Assembly (NCBI GenBank): GCA_009926405.1
Contig: RFOZ01000018.1
Coordinates: 1 to 20,685, forward strand
Length of the DNA stretch: 20,685 nt
Reading direction: 5' to 3'
DNA from: Cytophagia bacterium
GTDB taxonomy: Bacteria; Bacteroidota; Bacteroidia; UBA7662
Of the stretch, positions 1-8,224 are shown one piece after another. A program made the position numbers and the translations under genes. Every line of letters begins with the position of its first letter. Position 1 is the stretch's first letter. Under the pieces are notes generated by a model. It saw nothing but the letters and a program-made list of their open reading frames with translations. It was not told where the DNA came from and did no database searches.

Positions 1-1
1 G

Positions 2-304
2 ACCGGGGGGGCCTACGGAGTTGGTTCTCGTATGAAGTTAGCCTACACCCGCGCCATGATTACAGCCGCTTTGAACGGCGAACTGGATTCAGTTCCTTAC
101 ACCGAGCATCCCAATTTTGGGGTTTCGGTACCAGCATCGTGCCCGCAGGTTCCCGCAGAAATTTTGAATCCAAGGAACACTTGGAGCGATCCTTCTGCTT
201 ACGATGCCAAAGCCACTCAATTGGCCACAGCCTTCATCAAAAACTTTGACCAATACAGAGACGGAGTGGATGCCAAGGTTTTGGAAGGGGAGCCGAGGCC
301 TTAA
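2..304 (+). CDS. pckA: Phosphoenolpyruvate carboxykinase (ATP), C-terminal fragment
   Basis: This is the last 100 or so residues of ATP-dependent PEP carboxykinase, which converts oxaloacetate plus ATP to PEP, CO2 and ADP in gluconeogenesis (cytosolic). The frame is open from the left edge and reads TGGAYGVGSRM, then KLAYTRAMITAALNG, then EILNPRNTW and YDAKATQLA. These blocks are characteristic of the C-terminal domain of the roughly 540-residue enzyme. The N-terminal four fifths, including the kinase P-loop, lie outside the window. The ATG at 32 is an internal methionine, not the start. The TAA stop at 302-304 shares a TTAA palindrome with the stop of the converging peptidase gene. Confidence 0.95.
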   Translation, partial: TGGAYGVGSRMKLAYTRAMITAALNGELDSVPYTEHPNFGVSVPASCPQVPAEILNPRNTWSDPSAYDAKATQLATAFIKNFDQYRDGVDAKVLEGEPRP

Positions 305-2526
305 CGTAGGGTCTCGTCCAGCCAATCAAAAAAGACCTTTTGCCACAAGACTGAATTCTGGGGTTTGATCACCCAGTGATTTTCGTCTGGGAAATACAAT
401 AGTTTTGTTTTGAGTCCTCTTAATTGGGCGGCGGTGTAAGCTTCGAGTCCCTGAGCCAAGGGAACCCGGAAATCGTTTTCGTTGTGAATGACCAAAATAG
501 GCGCAGTCCATTGGTCCACGGTCCGATGCGGTGAGAACCAAGTGTAGGATGCTGGTTTGGGGCGATCCCAAGGCCTTCCTTTCATATCCCATTGCGAAAA
601 AAAGATTTCCTCTGTTTGACCGAACATGGATTCTAGGTTGTAAACCCCGCAATGTGAAATAAGGGATTTGTAGCGACCGTTGTGGTGTCCGGCCAGCCAG
701 TAAACCGAGTATCCACCAAAGGAAGCACCCACCGCGGCAACGTTGGAGGCATCCACAAAAGGCAAACGCCGAACCGAATCGGTCACCCATAACAAATCAT
801 TCATGGCTTGACCGCCCCAATCTCCGGATATTTGTTCATTCCAAGCTTGTCCAAACCCGGGAAGACCCCGGCGATTGGGAGCTACAACGATGTAACCTTT
901 GGCGGCCATGAGGTGAAAATTCCATCGCATGCTGAAGGCCTGGCCGATCATGCTTTGGGGCCCGCCTTGGCAATAGATGAGGGTTGGATAACGTCGATTG
1001 GGGTCAAAATTTGGAGGATAGATGATATAGGTCTGTACGGCTTTGCCGTCCGAAGAAGGAATCCAGCGGCTTTCAAAGCGAGCCTGTTGAATTCGGCCGT
1101 AAAGGCTATCGTTGCATTGGGTTATGGTGGTTTCCGGGGCTGATAGCAGGGGTTCTTTGATGCACAATTCCGAAGGACGAAGCATCGTTGATTTCAGAAA
1201 AACCAGCCGGTGGTTGCTGAGCTTTTGGGCTTTGGTGGAACGAGACCCCGAAGGATTGGTATCCGGTTGGGGTACGGCGATGAGGCCGCTGTACTGAGCC
1301 GTTTCGTTGGTGATTTCAACCCAAGAGCGAACGGCCGTTTCGCTTTGCTGAGCTGGCCCACGGGTGCCTGCACGAGGGGTGGTGGACGAAGATTGGCGCA
1401 GAGGCGAAGGGAGGGGATGGGCAAAAATTTTGGTTGAGCCCTGGTCGTAAACCCCGTAATAAAGGGTTTTGGCATCGGGAGCCCAACACAATTCATAGGC
1501 TGAACGATCCAATTCGGTGTTCAGATAACGAAGGCTTTGGGATTTCCAATCCATTAAAGCGACACGGTTCAGGTCGGCTTCGTACCCATCGCGGGCCATG
1601 CTAAGCCACGCCAGGTATTGTCCATCCGGTGAAAATACCGGGTCGGTATCGTACCCTGGGTTGGACTCGGTGATGTTTTGGGTTTTGCCGCTGGGAAGGT
1701 GGTAGGCGTAGAGGTCTGAATTGGTTGAAACGGCGGATTGGTTTCCGTTCATTTTTTTGGAGGGATAAACCAACCACTCTCCGTTGGGGGACCAAGCTAT
1801 TTCTGTGGAAGAGCCCATGGGCTGCAGAGGGCTATGGTAGGGTTGATTTTCCAAAAGGTCAACGGCGGTGCCGTTGGGAACGCCCTTGAGTAAAGGCTGA
1901 ACAAAGACGTGGCTGTAGGTTCCATCATGCCAGCGGTCCCAATGGCGGTGCATCAATTGGTCGTATAGACGACCGCTTGACAAGGGTAATTCCGGGTAAC
2001 GATCACGCAAGGTTGGTTCCATGCGCACCCTTGCCAGGTAAAACCAATGACCACCCGTGGGGGATAATCCAAAACCTTCAACCCCACCGGAAACCTTGCT
2101 GAGGCATTCCCTTCCACTTCCATCCGGTCGCATGCGGTGCAATTGGAGTTGGCCCTCCACCGGGTAGAGAAAGACCAGCCATTGCCCGTCGTGGCTCCAA
2201 CGAACCTCGCTTTCGGAGTAGGGGGTTGTGGTGAGTCGGGTTGATTTTTGGAGGTTTAACTCCAGGAGGTAGAGATCGTTTTGGGATTTGTTACGAGACA
2301 AATCGGTGGTCTTGACACCGTAAATTAGGCGTTGTCCATCGGGGGAAGCCACCGGAGCCTGAACCATGCTCATCTGCCATAACATCTCTTCGGTAAGCAA
2401 ACGATCCGGCATGGACTGGGCCATTACGGTCGAGGACCATGGGCCGAGCAGGGCAAACATAAAGGCCAAAGAAGTCATAGGTCCTCTGAAGGCACGAAAG
2501 GATTTTCTACGCGTTGGATAATTCAT
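301..2526 (-). CDS. Secreted S9-family prolyl oligopeptidase-like peptidase with PD40 propeller
   Basis: Predicted serine peptidase of family S9 (dipeptidyl/acylaminoacyl peptidase type), 741 residues from the ATG at 2526. A basic start (NYPTRRKS) and a hydrophobic stretch ending STVMAQS form a signal peptide, so export to the periplasm is inferred. At least six SPDG-type PD40/TolB-like repeats (for example ASPDGQRLIY, RWSHDGQWLVF, AWSPNGEWLVY, FSPDGQYLAW) form a propeller. The C-terminal alpha/beta-hydrolase domain has the nucleophile motif GASFGGY (Ser602), Asp685 in NENDFRVP and His717 in DENHWV, a complete triad. The oxyanion-side motif is QGGP rather than HGGP. The open frame extends upstream to 2604 inside leuS, but the 2526 start gives a clean signal peptide and a 37-base gap after leuS, so co-transcription with leuS is likely. 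Substrate unknown. Confidence 0.9.
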   Translation of the reverse strand: MNYPTRRKSFRAFRGPMTSLAFMFALLGPWSSTVMAQSMPDRLLTEEMLWQMSMVQAPVASPDGQRLIYGVKTTDLSRNKSQNDLYLLELNLQKSTRLTTTPYSESEVRWSHDGQWLVFLYPVEGQLQLHRMRPDGSGRECLSKVSGGVEGFGLSPTGGHWFYLARVRMEPTLRDRYPELPLSSGRLYDQLMHRHWDRWHDGTYSHVFVQPLLKGVPNGTAVDLLENQPYHSPLQPMGSSTEIAWSPNGEWLVYPSKKMNGNQSAVSTNSDLYAYHLPSGKTQNITESNPGYDTDPVFSPDGQYLAWLSMARDGYEADLNRVALMDWKSQSLRYLNTELDRSAYELCWAPDAKTLYYGVYDQGSTKIFAHPLPSPLRQSSSTTPRAGTRGPAQQSETAVRSWVEITNETAQYSGLIAVPQPDTNPSGSRSTKAQKLSNHRLVFLKSTMLRPSELCIKEPLLSAPETTITQCNDSLYGRIQQARFESRWIPSSDGKAVQTYIIYPPNFDPNRRYPTLIYCQGGPQSMIGQAFSMRWNFHLMAAKGYIVVAPNRRGLPGFGQAWNEQISGDWGGQAMNDLLWVTDSVRRLPFVDASNVAAVGASFGGYSVYWLAGHHNGRYKSLISHCGVYNLESMFGQTEEIFFSQWDMKGRPWDRPKPASYTWFSPHRTVDQWTAPILVIHNENDFRVPLAQGLEAYTAAQLRGLKTKLLYFPDENHWVIKPQNSVLWQKVFFDWLDETLR

Positions 2527-2563
2527 GGGATGGATTTGAAGGAGATTGAAGGGCTTATTGGGT

Positions 2564-5467
2564 TCAATTGGGCAAAACAATGTTGATGATACGACCGGGT
2601 ACAACGATGGTTTTGGTGGGAACCCGACCGTTCAACCACTCCACCACCTTGGGGTGACTTAAGGCTTGGCGGGCTAAGTCATCCGGGAGGCCTTTGGCCG
2701 GCAGCTCCACTTGAAAACGGACTTTGCCGTTATGCTGTACCGGGTAAGTGAAGGTGTCTTGCTCCAGGTAGGTGGGATTCCAGTTGGGATAGGGGGCGTG
2801 ATGAACCGAAGGCTCGTTCCCCAAGACCGCCCAAAGTTCTTCGGCCAAATGAGGAGCAAAGGGGGCTAACATCCGTACATAGGCCTCCAAAATTTGGCGA
2901 TGAAAAATTCCCGCACTTTGGATTTCGTTCATCCCAATCATCATCGCGGAAACACAGGTGTTGAGGGCCATTCGTTCCAAGCCATCGTGGACCCGGCGAA
3001 GGCAACGGTGAAGGATGCGCTGGGCGGCATCGTCCGGTTCGGAAGTATGAATTTCCAAAGAACGGAAATGGCGGTTTACCTTCTGGAGAAATCGGTAAAC
3101 CCCCTCAATGCCTTGGGTATCCCAGGGTTTGGCATCTTCGAGGGGACCCAAGAACAATTCATAGAGGCGTAGGGTATCGGCCCCGTATTGCTCAACGACT
3201 GAATCGGGATTCACCACATTGCGTTTGGATTTGGACATTTTTTCGACCTCGGATCGGGTCTTGAATTCAAAGCCCTCTGCGCCCGCTCTGACATTGCCGT
3301 TTTGATTGAGCCAGACGGCGTTTTGCCACTCGGCTGTTTCGGGGGAACCGGCCAAAAGGGCGGGGATGTCCAATTGGTTTTTATCGACAAATCGAACATC
3401 GACCGAGGTGCGGAAACCGGGAAACTCGCCCAGGGTACGGGCCGTAGCGGGATTTGATAACAATTCTTGAAGCCAGTCTTCAGAAATCAGGAGGGGTGTC
3501 CCGGCCTCGACTTGGTTCAAAGGATCGCTGCTCGCCCGGCATTGGTTCCACCAATCCAGTGTTAGGGCTGGATGGGAACGATATACATACTCTGAAACAC
3601 CCTGGATCATGCCCTGGTTGACCAGTCGCTTGAAGGGTTCTTTGAAAGGGACCAAGCCCCGGTCATACAAAAAATGATTCCAAAAACGGGCGTAGAGTAA
3701 ATGTCCTGTCGCATGTTCCGAACCTCCTATATACAAATCCACGGCCCCCCAGGCCTTCATGGCCCCAGGATCGGCAAAGGTTTCCTGGTTTTTAGGATCG
3801 GTGTAGCGCAAAAAATACCAACTCGAACCGGCCCAACCGGGCATGGTGGTGGTTTCCAGCGGAAGTCCCTGCCAGACCCAGTTCTTGGCCCTGGCAAGGG
3901 GTGGTTCTCCCTCCGCTGTAGGCAGGTAGCGGTCAATGTCCGGAAGCAGCAAGGGCAGGGCTGTATCCGGAAGGGGGTAGGGGTCTTCCCCATCCATGAC
4001 CATGGGCACCGGTTCGCCCCAATAGCGTTGCCTTGAAAAAACAGCATCCCTTAGGCGATAACGTGTTACGGAAAAGCCTTTTCCGCTTTCTTGAAGTTTG
4101 GCAATGACGGTGGGGATGGCTTGATGAGCGTTGAGACCGTCCAAAAATTCCGAGGATTTTAGCACGGCGTTTCGGTCTTCGCAAGCCCCCGATGAGGGGT
4201 CATGATCGACAAAAATCTCCGGGATCCCCAAGCCAAAATGCGTTGCGAAATTCCAGTCACGTTGATCCCCGGCAGGGACCCCCATCACTACCCCGGTTCC
4301 ATAGCCTGCCAAGACATAATCGGCGGTCCAAATCGGAACGCGCTCTCCGGTTAAAGGATGCTGGGCGTAACTACCCGTGAAACAGCCGGTGATCTTGCGG
4401 GTTTCGGATTGGCGATCGCGCTCGCTGCGGCTTTTGGTTTGGAGAAGGTAGGCCCGGACCTGGTCCTCTTGTTCGGGGCTGGTGAGGCGTTCAACCCAGG
4501 GGTGTTCCGGAGCAATTACAACAAAACTGACCCCAAAGAGGGTATCGGGTCGCGTGGTAAAAACCTCGAGGGTTCCGCAAGCTGTCTCAAAGCGTACCTG
4601 GGCACCCACCGAACGCCCAATCCAATGGCGCTGATGTTCTTTGATCGATTCAGACCATTGGAGTTCGTCCAATCCCTCGAGCAATCGGTCGGCATAAGCC
4701 GAAATTCGGAGCATCCATTGGGGCATCATTCGTTGTTCGACCGGATGACCGCCCCTTTCCGAAAACCCGTCTTTGACTTCGTCGTTTGCTAGCACCGTCC
4801 CCAGGGCCGGGCACCAATTCACGCGAGCCATGGCACGATAAGCCAAGCGGTAATGCATCAAAAATCGGCGACGATTTCTTTCGTCCATGGAGTCCCAGTC
4901 GTGGGCGCTGATCGAAGGCGCTTGTTCTGAACAAGCAGCACGTAAATTTTGGTTTCCGTGGAGACGCAAATGGGTTTCCAAATCCTCTATCGGACGAGCC
5001 CGTTGTTCCCCGGTATCAAACCACGAATCAAACATGCGTAGAAACATCCACTGGGTCCAGCGGTAGTAATTGGGATCGCTGGTATCGATTTGGCGGTCCC
5101 AATCGAAACTAAAACCCAGACGACTTAGCTGTTCACGGTATCGGGAACTGTTTTGGGCGGTGGTGGTGCGGGGGTGTTGGCCGGTTTGGATGGCGTATTG
5201 TTCAGCCGGTAGTCCAAAGGCATCGAATCCCATGGGGTGAAGGACGGCATGGCCCTGCATACGGCGCAACCTCGCCACCACGTCCGATGCGATATACCCC
5301 AAGGGATGCCCTACGTGGAGCCCGGCACCCGAAGGATAAGGAAACATATCCAACACATAGGTTTTGGGTTGGCCATCAAGGGGTTCTTTGGTGAGGTAGG
5401 TGCCGTGTTGATGCCAATAGGCCTGCCATCGGGCATCCATTTCCTGAAAAGACGGGGAGGGGTTCAA
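2564..5467 (-). CDS. leuS: Leucyl-tRNA synthetase
   Basis: Class I aminoacyl-tRNA synthetase that charges tRNA-Leu in the cytosol. The ATP-binding signatures are HVGH at residues 51-54 (the HIGH motif) and KMSKS at 743-747. A CP1 editing domain is visible (FTTRPDTLFGV) with the tRNA-Leu type block GHLLYARFWNHFLYD later, and an anticodon-binding helical domain follows KMSKS. At 967 residues it is slightly long for the family. In the region equivalent to the E. coli zinc-binding module, only NWCPALGTVLANDEV remains and the downstream cysteine pair is replaced by SERGGHPV, as in other Bacteroidota enzymes. The start is a TTG. The first ATG (5440) would place the conserved RWQAYW motif only three residues from the N-terminus, so TTG fits the family better; an in-frame stop lies further upstream with no ATG between. 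Confidence 0.96.
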   Translation of the reverse strand: MNPSPSFQEMDARWQAYWHQHGTYLTKEPLDGQPKTYVLDMFPYPSGAGLHVGHPLGYIASDVVARLRRMQGHAVLHPMGFDAFGLPAEQYAIQTGQHPRTTTAQNSSRYREQLSRLGFSFDWDRQIDTSDPNYYRWTQWMFLRMFDSWFDTGEQRARPIEDLETHLRLHGNQNLRAACSEQAPSISAHDWDSMDERNRRRFLMHYRLAYRAMARVNWCPALGTVLANDEVKDGFSERGGHPVEQRMMPQWMLRISAYADRLLEGLDELQWSESIKEHQRHWIGRSVGAQVRFETACGTLEVFTTRPDTLFGVSFVVIAPEHPWVERLTSPEQEDQVRAYLLQTKSRSERDRQSETRKITGCFTGSYAQHPLTGERVPIWTADYVLAGYGTGVVMGVPAGDQRDWNFATHFGLGIPEIFVDHDPSSGACEDRNAVLKSSEFLDGLNAHQAIPTVIAKLQESGKGFSVTRYRLRDAVFSRQRYWGEPVPMVMDGEDPYPLPDTALPLLLPDIDRYLPTAEGEPPLARAKNWVWQGLPLETTTMPGWAGSSWYFLRYTDPKNQETFADPGAMKAWGAVDLYIGGSEHATGHLLYARFWNHFLYDRGLVPFKEPFKRLVNQGMIQGVSEYVYRSHPALTLDWWNQCRASSDPLNQVEAGTPLLISEDWLQELLSNPATARTLGEFPGFRTSVDVRFVDKNQLDIPALLAGSPETAEWQNAVWLNQNGNVRAGAEGFEFKTRSEVEKMSKSKRNVVNPDSVVEQYGADTLRLYELFLGPLEDAKPWDTQGIEGVYRFLQKVNRHFRSLEIHTSEPDDAAQRILHRCLRRVHDGLERMALNTCVSAMMIGMNEIQSAGIFHRQILEAYVRMLAPFAPHLAEELWAVLGNEPSVHHAPYPNWNPTYLEQDTFTYPVQHNGKVRFQVELPAKGLPDDLARQALSHPKVVEWLNGRVPTKTIVVPGRIINIVLPN

Positions 5468-5549
5468 GGTTAGGGTGTTGAGTTCAGGCGAATTTAGTTC
5501 AAAGCCAAGACCAAGGCTACGGGGCTACTTTGTTTTATTTTTACAGCCT

Positions 5550-6425
5550 ATGAAGTTAACAGCGCCTACACTCCTGCGTTCTTCGGTATCCCGGTCCAGG
5601 GTCTCGGCCTTTGTCTCCCAGGGTCTGGTGCTTTTTTTGTTGGGTTTGATGGGTATCATCGCTGTTCAGGCCCGTTGGTGGGTGGAATACTTGCACGAAA
5701 ACGTTGAAATCCAGGTCTTTTTGCGTCAAGAAGCCCAAACTGCCGAGATTCGGGAATTGTTACAAACGATACGCCGGATGCCCGAAGTCAAACAATGTCG
5801 ATACGTGAGCAGGGAAGAAGCAGCTCGTGAAATGAGTAAAGAATTGGGTGAAGATTTTGTCGACTTTTTGGGTGAAAATCCATTGCTCGCCTCGGTCAAG
5901 GTTCGCGTTCATTACCGCTTTGGGGAAAAGGTGGCCTTTGAGGACCTCAAGCGGAAATTGGCCGTATTGCCATTGGTAAGCGATGTCGCATACCCTGTGC
6001 GGTTGTTGGACTCCCTTCAACGCAATTTTGGGACCATGGCTTGGATTCTTTTGGGATTGAGCGTTGCCTTGTTTGGTTTGACCTGGCTATTGATAGACCA
6101 ATCGGTGCGTTTGGTTCTTTTTGCGGACCGTCATTTGATTCGTTCCATGCAATTGGTGGGTGCTGACGATCGATTTATCCGTCAACCCTACCTACGCAGG
6201 GCTTTGACTTGGTCTTTGATGGCCTGGGCCGGGGCCTGTGTTCTTCTTTTGGCTGCGATGCTCTGGGTCCTTCAGTGGGCCCCTGATTTGCATTACCCCG
6301 GTTCGGAGGTTCAGTCCTTGGCCTTGGCGGGGGGGTTGTTGGGGTTTTCGCTCCTTACGGGTTGGCTCAGCCATTATGTGGCCCTCAACAAGTATCTTCG
6401 CCTTGAGTCGGATCAATTGCACTAA
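5550..6425 (+). CDS. ftsX: FtsX-like cell division permease
   Basis: Membrane protein of the FtsX family, 291 residues. In model bacteria FtsX works with the ATPase FtsE to activate peptidoglycan hydrolases at the division site. One transmembrane segment near residues 24-40 (LVLFLLGLMGIIAV) is followed by an extracytoplasmic domain with the family block VSREEAAREMSKELGEDF and FLGENPL, then three more membrane segments. No ftsE is adjacent, which is the usual Bacteroidota arrangement. The frame stays open to 5475, but the ATG at 5550 matches relatives and lies just downstream of an imperfect -7-like sequence (TATTTTTA, 5536-5543). It is the first gene of the ftsX-DUF3098-uppP-truB-ribF run and is divergent from leuS. 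Confidence 0.93.
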   Translation: MKLTAPTLLRSSVSRSRVSAFVSQGLVLFLLGLMGIIAVQARWWVEYLHENVEIQVFLRQEAQTAEIRELLQTIRRMPEVKQCRYVSREEAAREMSKELGEDFVDFLGENPLLASVKVRVHYRFGEKVAFEDLKRKLAVLPLVSDVAYPVRLLDSLQRNFGTMAWILLGLSVALFGLTWLLIDQSVRLVLFADRHLIRSMQLVGADDRFIRQPYLRRALTWSLMAWAGACVLLLAAMLWVLQWAPDLHYPGSEVQSLALAGGLLGFSLLTGWLSHYVALNKYLRLESDQLH

Positions 6426-6457
6426 AATCGGTTTCGAACCCTTTCTTTCCCTTTGTT

Positions 6458-6724
6458 ATGGCCCAAAAAGCAACCTTGACCAAAACCCCCAAAACCTCCG
6501 CTTCATCCTTGGGCGAAGCATTTCGTCGCAAGGGTACCCCCTTGTTTGGTCCAATGAATTATCGACTGATGTTGTTGGGTCTGGTTCTCTTGGTGGCGGG
6601 GAACTTGTTGATGATTGGTAACGAAGACATCTACTCCTTCACAAAAATCACCCTGGCCCCTTTGGTAATTTCCCTGGGTTACCTGGTTGAATTGGCAGCG
6701 ATTCTCTACCGGCCTCGGTCCTGA
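6458..6724 (+). CDS. DUF3098 small membrane protein
   Basis: An 88-residue protein of the DUF3098 family, which is largely confined to Bacteroidota and has no assigned function. A cytosolic N-terminal tail rich in Lys, Thr and Ser (about 30 residues) precedes the family entry motif FGPMNYRLMLLG. Two hydrophobic segments follow (about residues 36-54 and 66-84), separated by a short loop ending FTKITLAP, so it is probably an inner-membrane hairpin. It begins 32 bases after ftsX, and its TGA stop overlaps the uppP start by one base (TGATG), so translation of uppP is probably coupled to it. The fixed position between ftsX and uppP suggests an envelope role, but this is only inference. Confidence 0.88.
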   Translation: MAQKATLTKTPKTSASSLGEAFRRKGTPLFGPMNYRLMLLGLVLLVAGNLLMIGNEDIYSFTKITLAPLVISLGYLVELAAILYRPRS

Positions 6725-7512
6725 TGAATTGGTTGGCCGTTTGGGTCCTTGCTATTGTTGAGGGCCTAACCGAGTTTTTACCGGTTTCTTCGACCGGTCA
6801 TATGATTTTGGTTTCCTCTCTAATGGGCTGGAAACAAACGCCTTTGCTCGAGTTGTTTGAAGTCTTTATTCAACTTGGGGCCATCCTCGCTGTTTTGACC
6901 CTGTACTACCCAAGGTTTTTGCGCGGTCCCGCTATCTATTTCAAATTGTTTGTTGCCTTTTTGCCTACCGGGTTGGTGGGATTTTTGGCTTACCAAACCA
7001 TCAAGCAATATTTATTTAATGCGGTAACTGTCAGCATTTCTTTGGTCGTTGGCGGGGTACTCCTTATTCTATTGGATCGGTGGTCGGATCGTCGGGAATC
7101 CCGGCACGAATCCATTGATAGCATGCCCTACAGCGCCTTGTTGAAAGTGGGCCTTATTCAATGCATTAGCATGATACCAGGGGTTTCCAGGGCAGCTGCC
7201 ACCATTTTTGGCGGAGTTTCGGTGGGATTGAGTCGGGTCTTAGCGGCCGAATTGAGCTTTTTATTGGCATTGCCCACCATGGCGGCTGCCACCGGTTACG
7301 ATCTGCTCCAACAATACGATCAAATTCCTGCCGATGCTTGGCCGATGCTTTTGACCGGGGGCCTGGTAGCGTTTGGGGTGGCCCTTTTGGCTGTGAAGGC
7401 TTTTATCGTCGGCATCCAGAAATTTGGTTTTAAGGCCTTTGGTTATTACCGCATTTTTGTGGGTTTGTTGTTTTTGATGGCTTATGTCTGGGGTGGATGG
7501 ACTTTGGACTAA
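6724..7512 (+). CDS. uppP: Undecaprenyl-diphosphate phosphatase (BacA/UppP)
   Basis: Integral membrane phosphatase that converts undecaprenyl diphosphate to undecaprenyl phosphate, recycling the lipid carrier for peptidoglycan and polysaccharide synthesis; it is also linked to bacitracin resistance. The 262-residue length is typical. The first catalytic motif EGLTEFLPVSSTGH sits at residues 13-26, with both glutamates, the serine and the histidine kept. The second, PGVSR at residues 151-155, carries the catalytic arginine. Multiple hydrophobic helices span the rest. The start ATG overlaps the stop of the DUF3098 gene, and the 3' end overlaps truB by 29 bases. Confidence 0.97.
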   Translation: MNWLAVWVLAIVEGLTEFLPVSSTGHMILVSSLMGWKQTPLLELFEVFIQLGAILAVLTLYYPRFLRGPAIYFKLFVAFLPTGLVGFLAYQTIKQYLFNAVTVSISLVVGGVLLILLDRWSDRRESRHESIDSMPYSALLKVGLIQCISMIPGVSRAAATIFGGVSVGLSRVLAAELSFLLALPTMAAATGYDLLQQYDQIPADAWPMLLTGGLVAFGVALLAVKAFIVGIQKFGFKAFGYYRIFVGLLFLMAYVWGGWTLD

Positions 7513-8224
7513 ACAAAGCGGCCTGCCTTCTTTGGAAATTCTGAAGGCCGGAGCTGTTTTGCCGGTGCATAAGCCCAAAACCTGGACCAGTTTTGATGTG
7601 GTTCGTCGGGTTCGCAACCGACTCAAGGGTGCCAAAATCGGTCATGCCGGCACCCTGGATCCGTTGGCAGACGGCTTGCTGATCCTCTGCATAGGAGCCA
7701 AGACCAAAGAAATAGAAAATTGGATGGGTGGTGTCAAAACCTACGAGGCTTCGGTCGTGCTTGGGGCGGTGACGGAATCCTATGATTTGGAAACTCCGGT
7801 CCAAAGCAGCGGTGTTGAAACTGATTTTGAGGAACAAAAGATTCTAGACGGTTTGGGAACCATGGTTGGTTTTATTCAGCAAAGACCCCCGGCCCACTCC
7901 GCGATTAAAGTGGACGGGGTCAGAGCTTACACCCAGGCTCGGCAAGGAAAGCCTTTGGAAATGCAGTTCAGAACAGTGCATATCGAGGCCCTGGACCTCC
8001 TCGATTGGAATAATCCTCAAATGGAATTACGGATTCGTTGCGGAAAGGGCACCTACATTCGATCCCTCGCCCATGATTTAGGGGTTTACTGGGGCTGCGG
8101 GGCTTACCTTCAAGGATTGCGCCGTACAGGAATCGGGGAAGTCCACTTGGACCAAGCGTTTCAGCTTGAAGATTTTGACGCATTTTTGCAAATCGATTCA
8201 CCATCGCAACATGCTCGTCGTTAA
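7484..8224 (+). CDS. truB: tRNA pseudouridine(55) synthase
   Basis: TruB makes the near-universal pseudouridine at position 55 in the T-loop of tRNAs. The protein is 246 residues. The catalytic loop GHAGTLDPLADGLL (residues 53-66) has the nucleophilic Asp59. The KPKTWTSFDVV block at 30-40 and GKGTYIRSLAHDLG near the C-terminus are family signatures. The C-terminal extension found in longer TruB proteins is absent or very short. The ATG at 7484 lies within the last 29 bases of uppP; a downstream TTG before the conserved region would also be possible, but the ATG is preferred. Confidence 0.96.
   Translation: MSGVDGLWTKQSGLPSLEILKAGAVLPVHKPKTWTSFDVVRRVRNRLKGAKIGHAGTLDPLADGLLILCIGAKTKEIENWMGGVKTYEASVVLGAVTESYDLETPVQSSGVETDFEEQKILDGLGTMVGFIQQRPPAHSAIKVDGVRAYTQARQGKPLEMQFRTVHIEALDLLDWNNPQMELRIRCGKGTYIRSLAHDLGVYWGCGAYLQGLRRTGIGEVHLDQAFQLEDFDAFLQIDSPSQHARR

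Noticed and set aside
4358..4792. A 144-codon plus-strand open frame inside leuS
   Set aside because: It lies entirely antisense to conserved LeuRS coding sequence and shows no family features.
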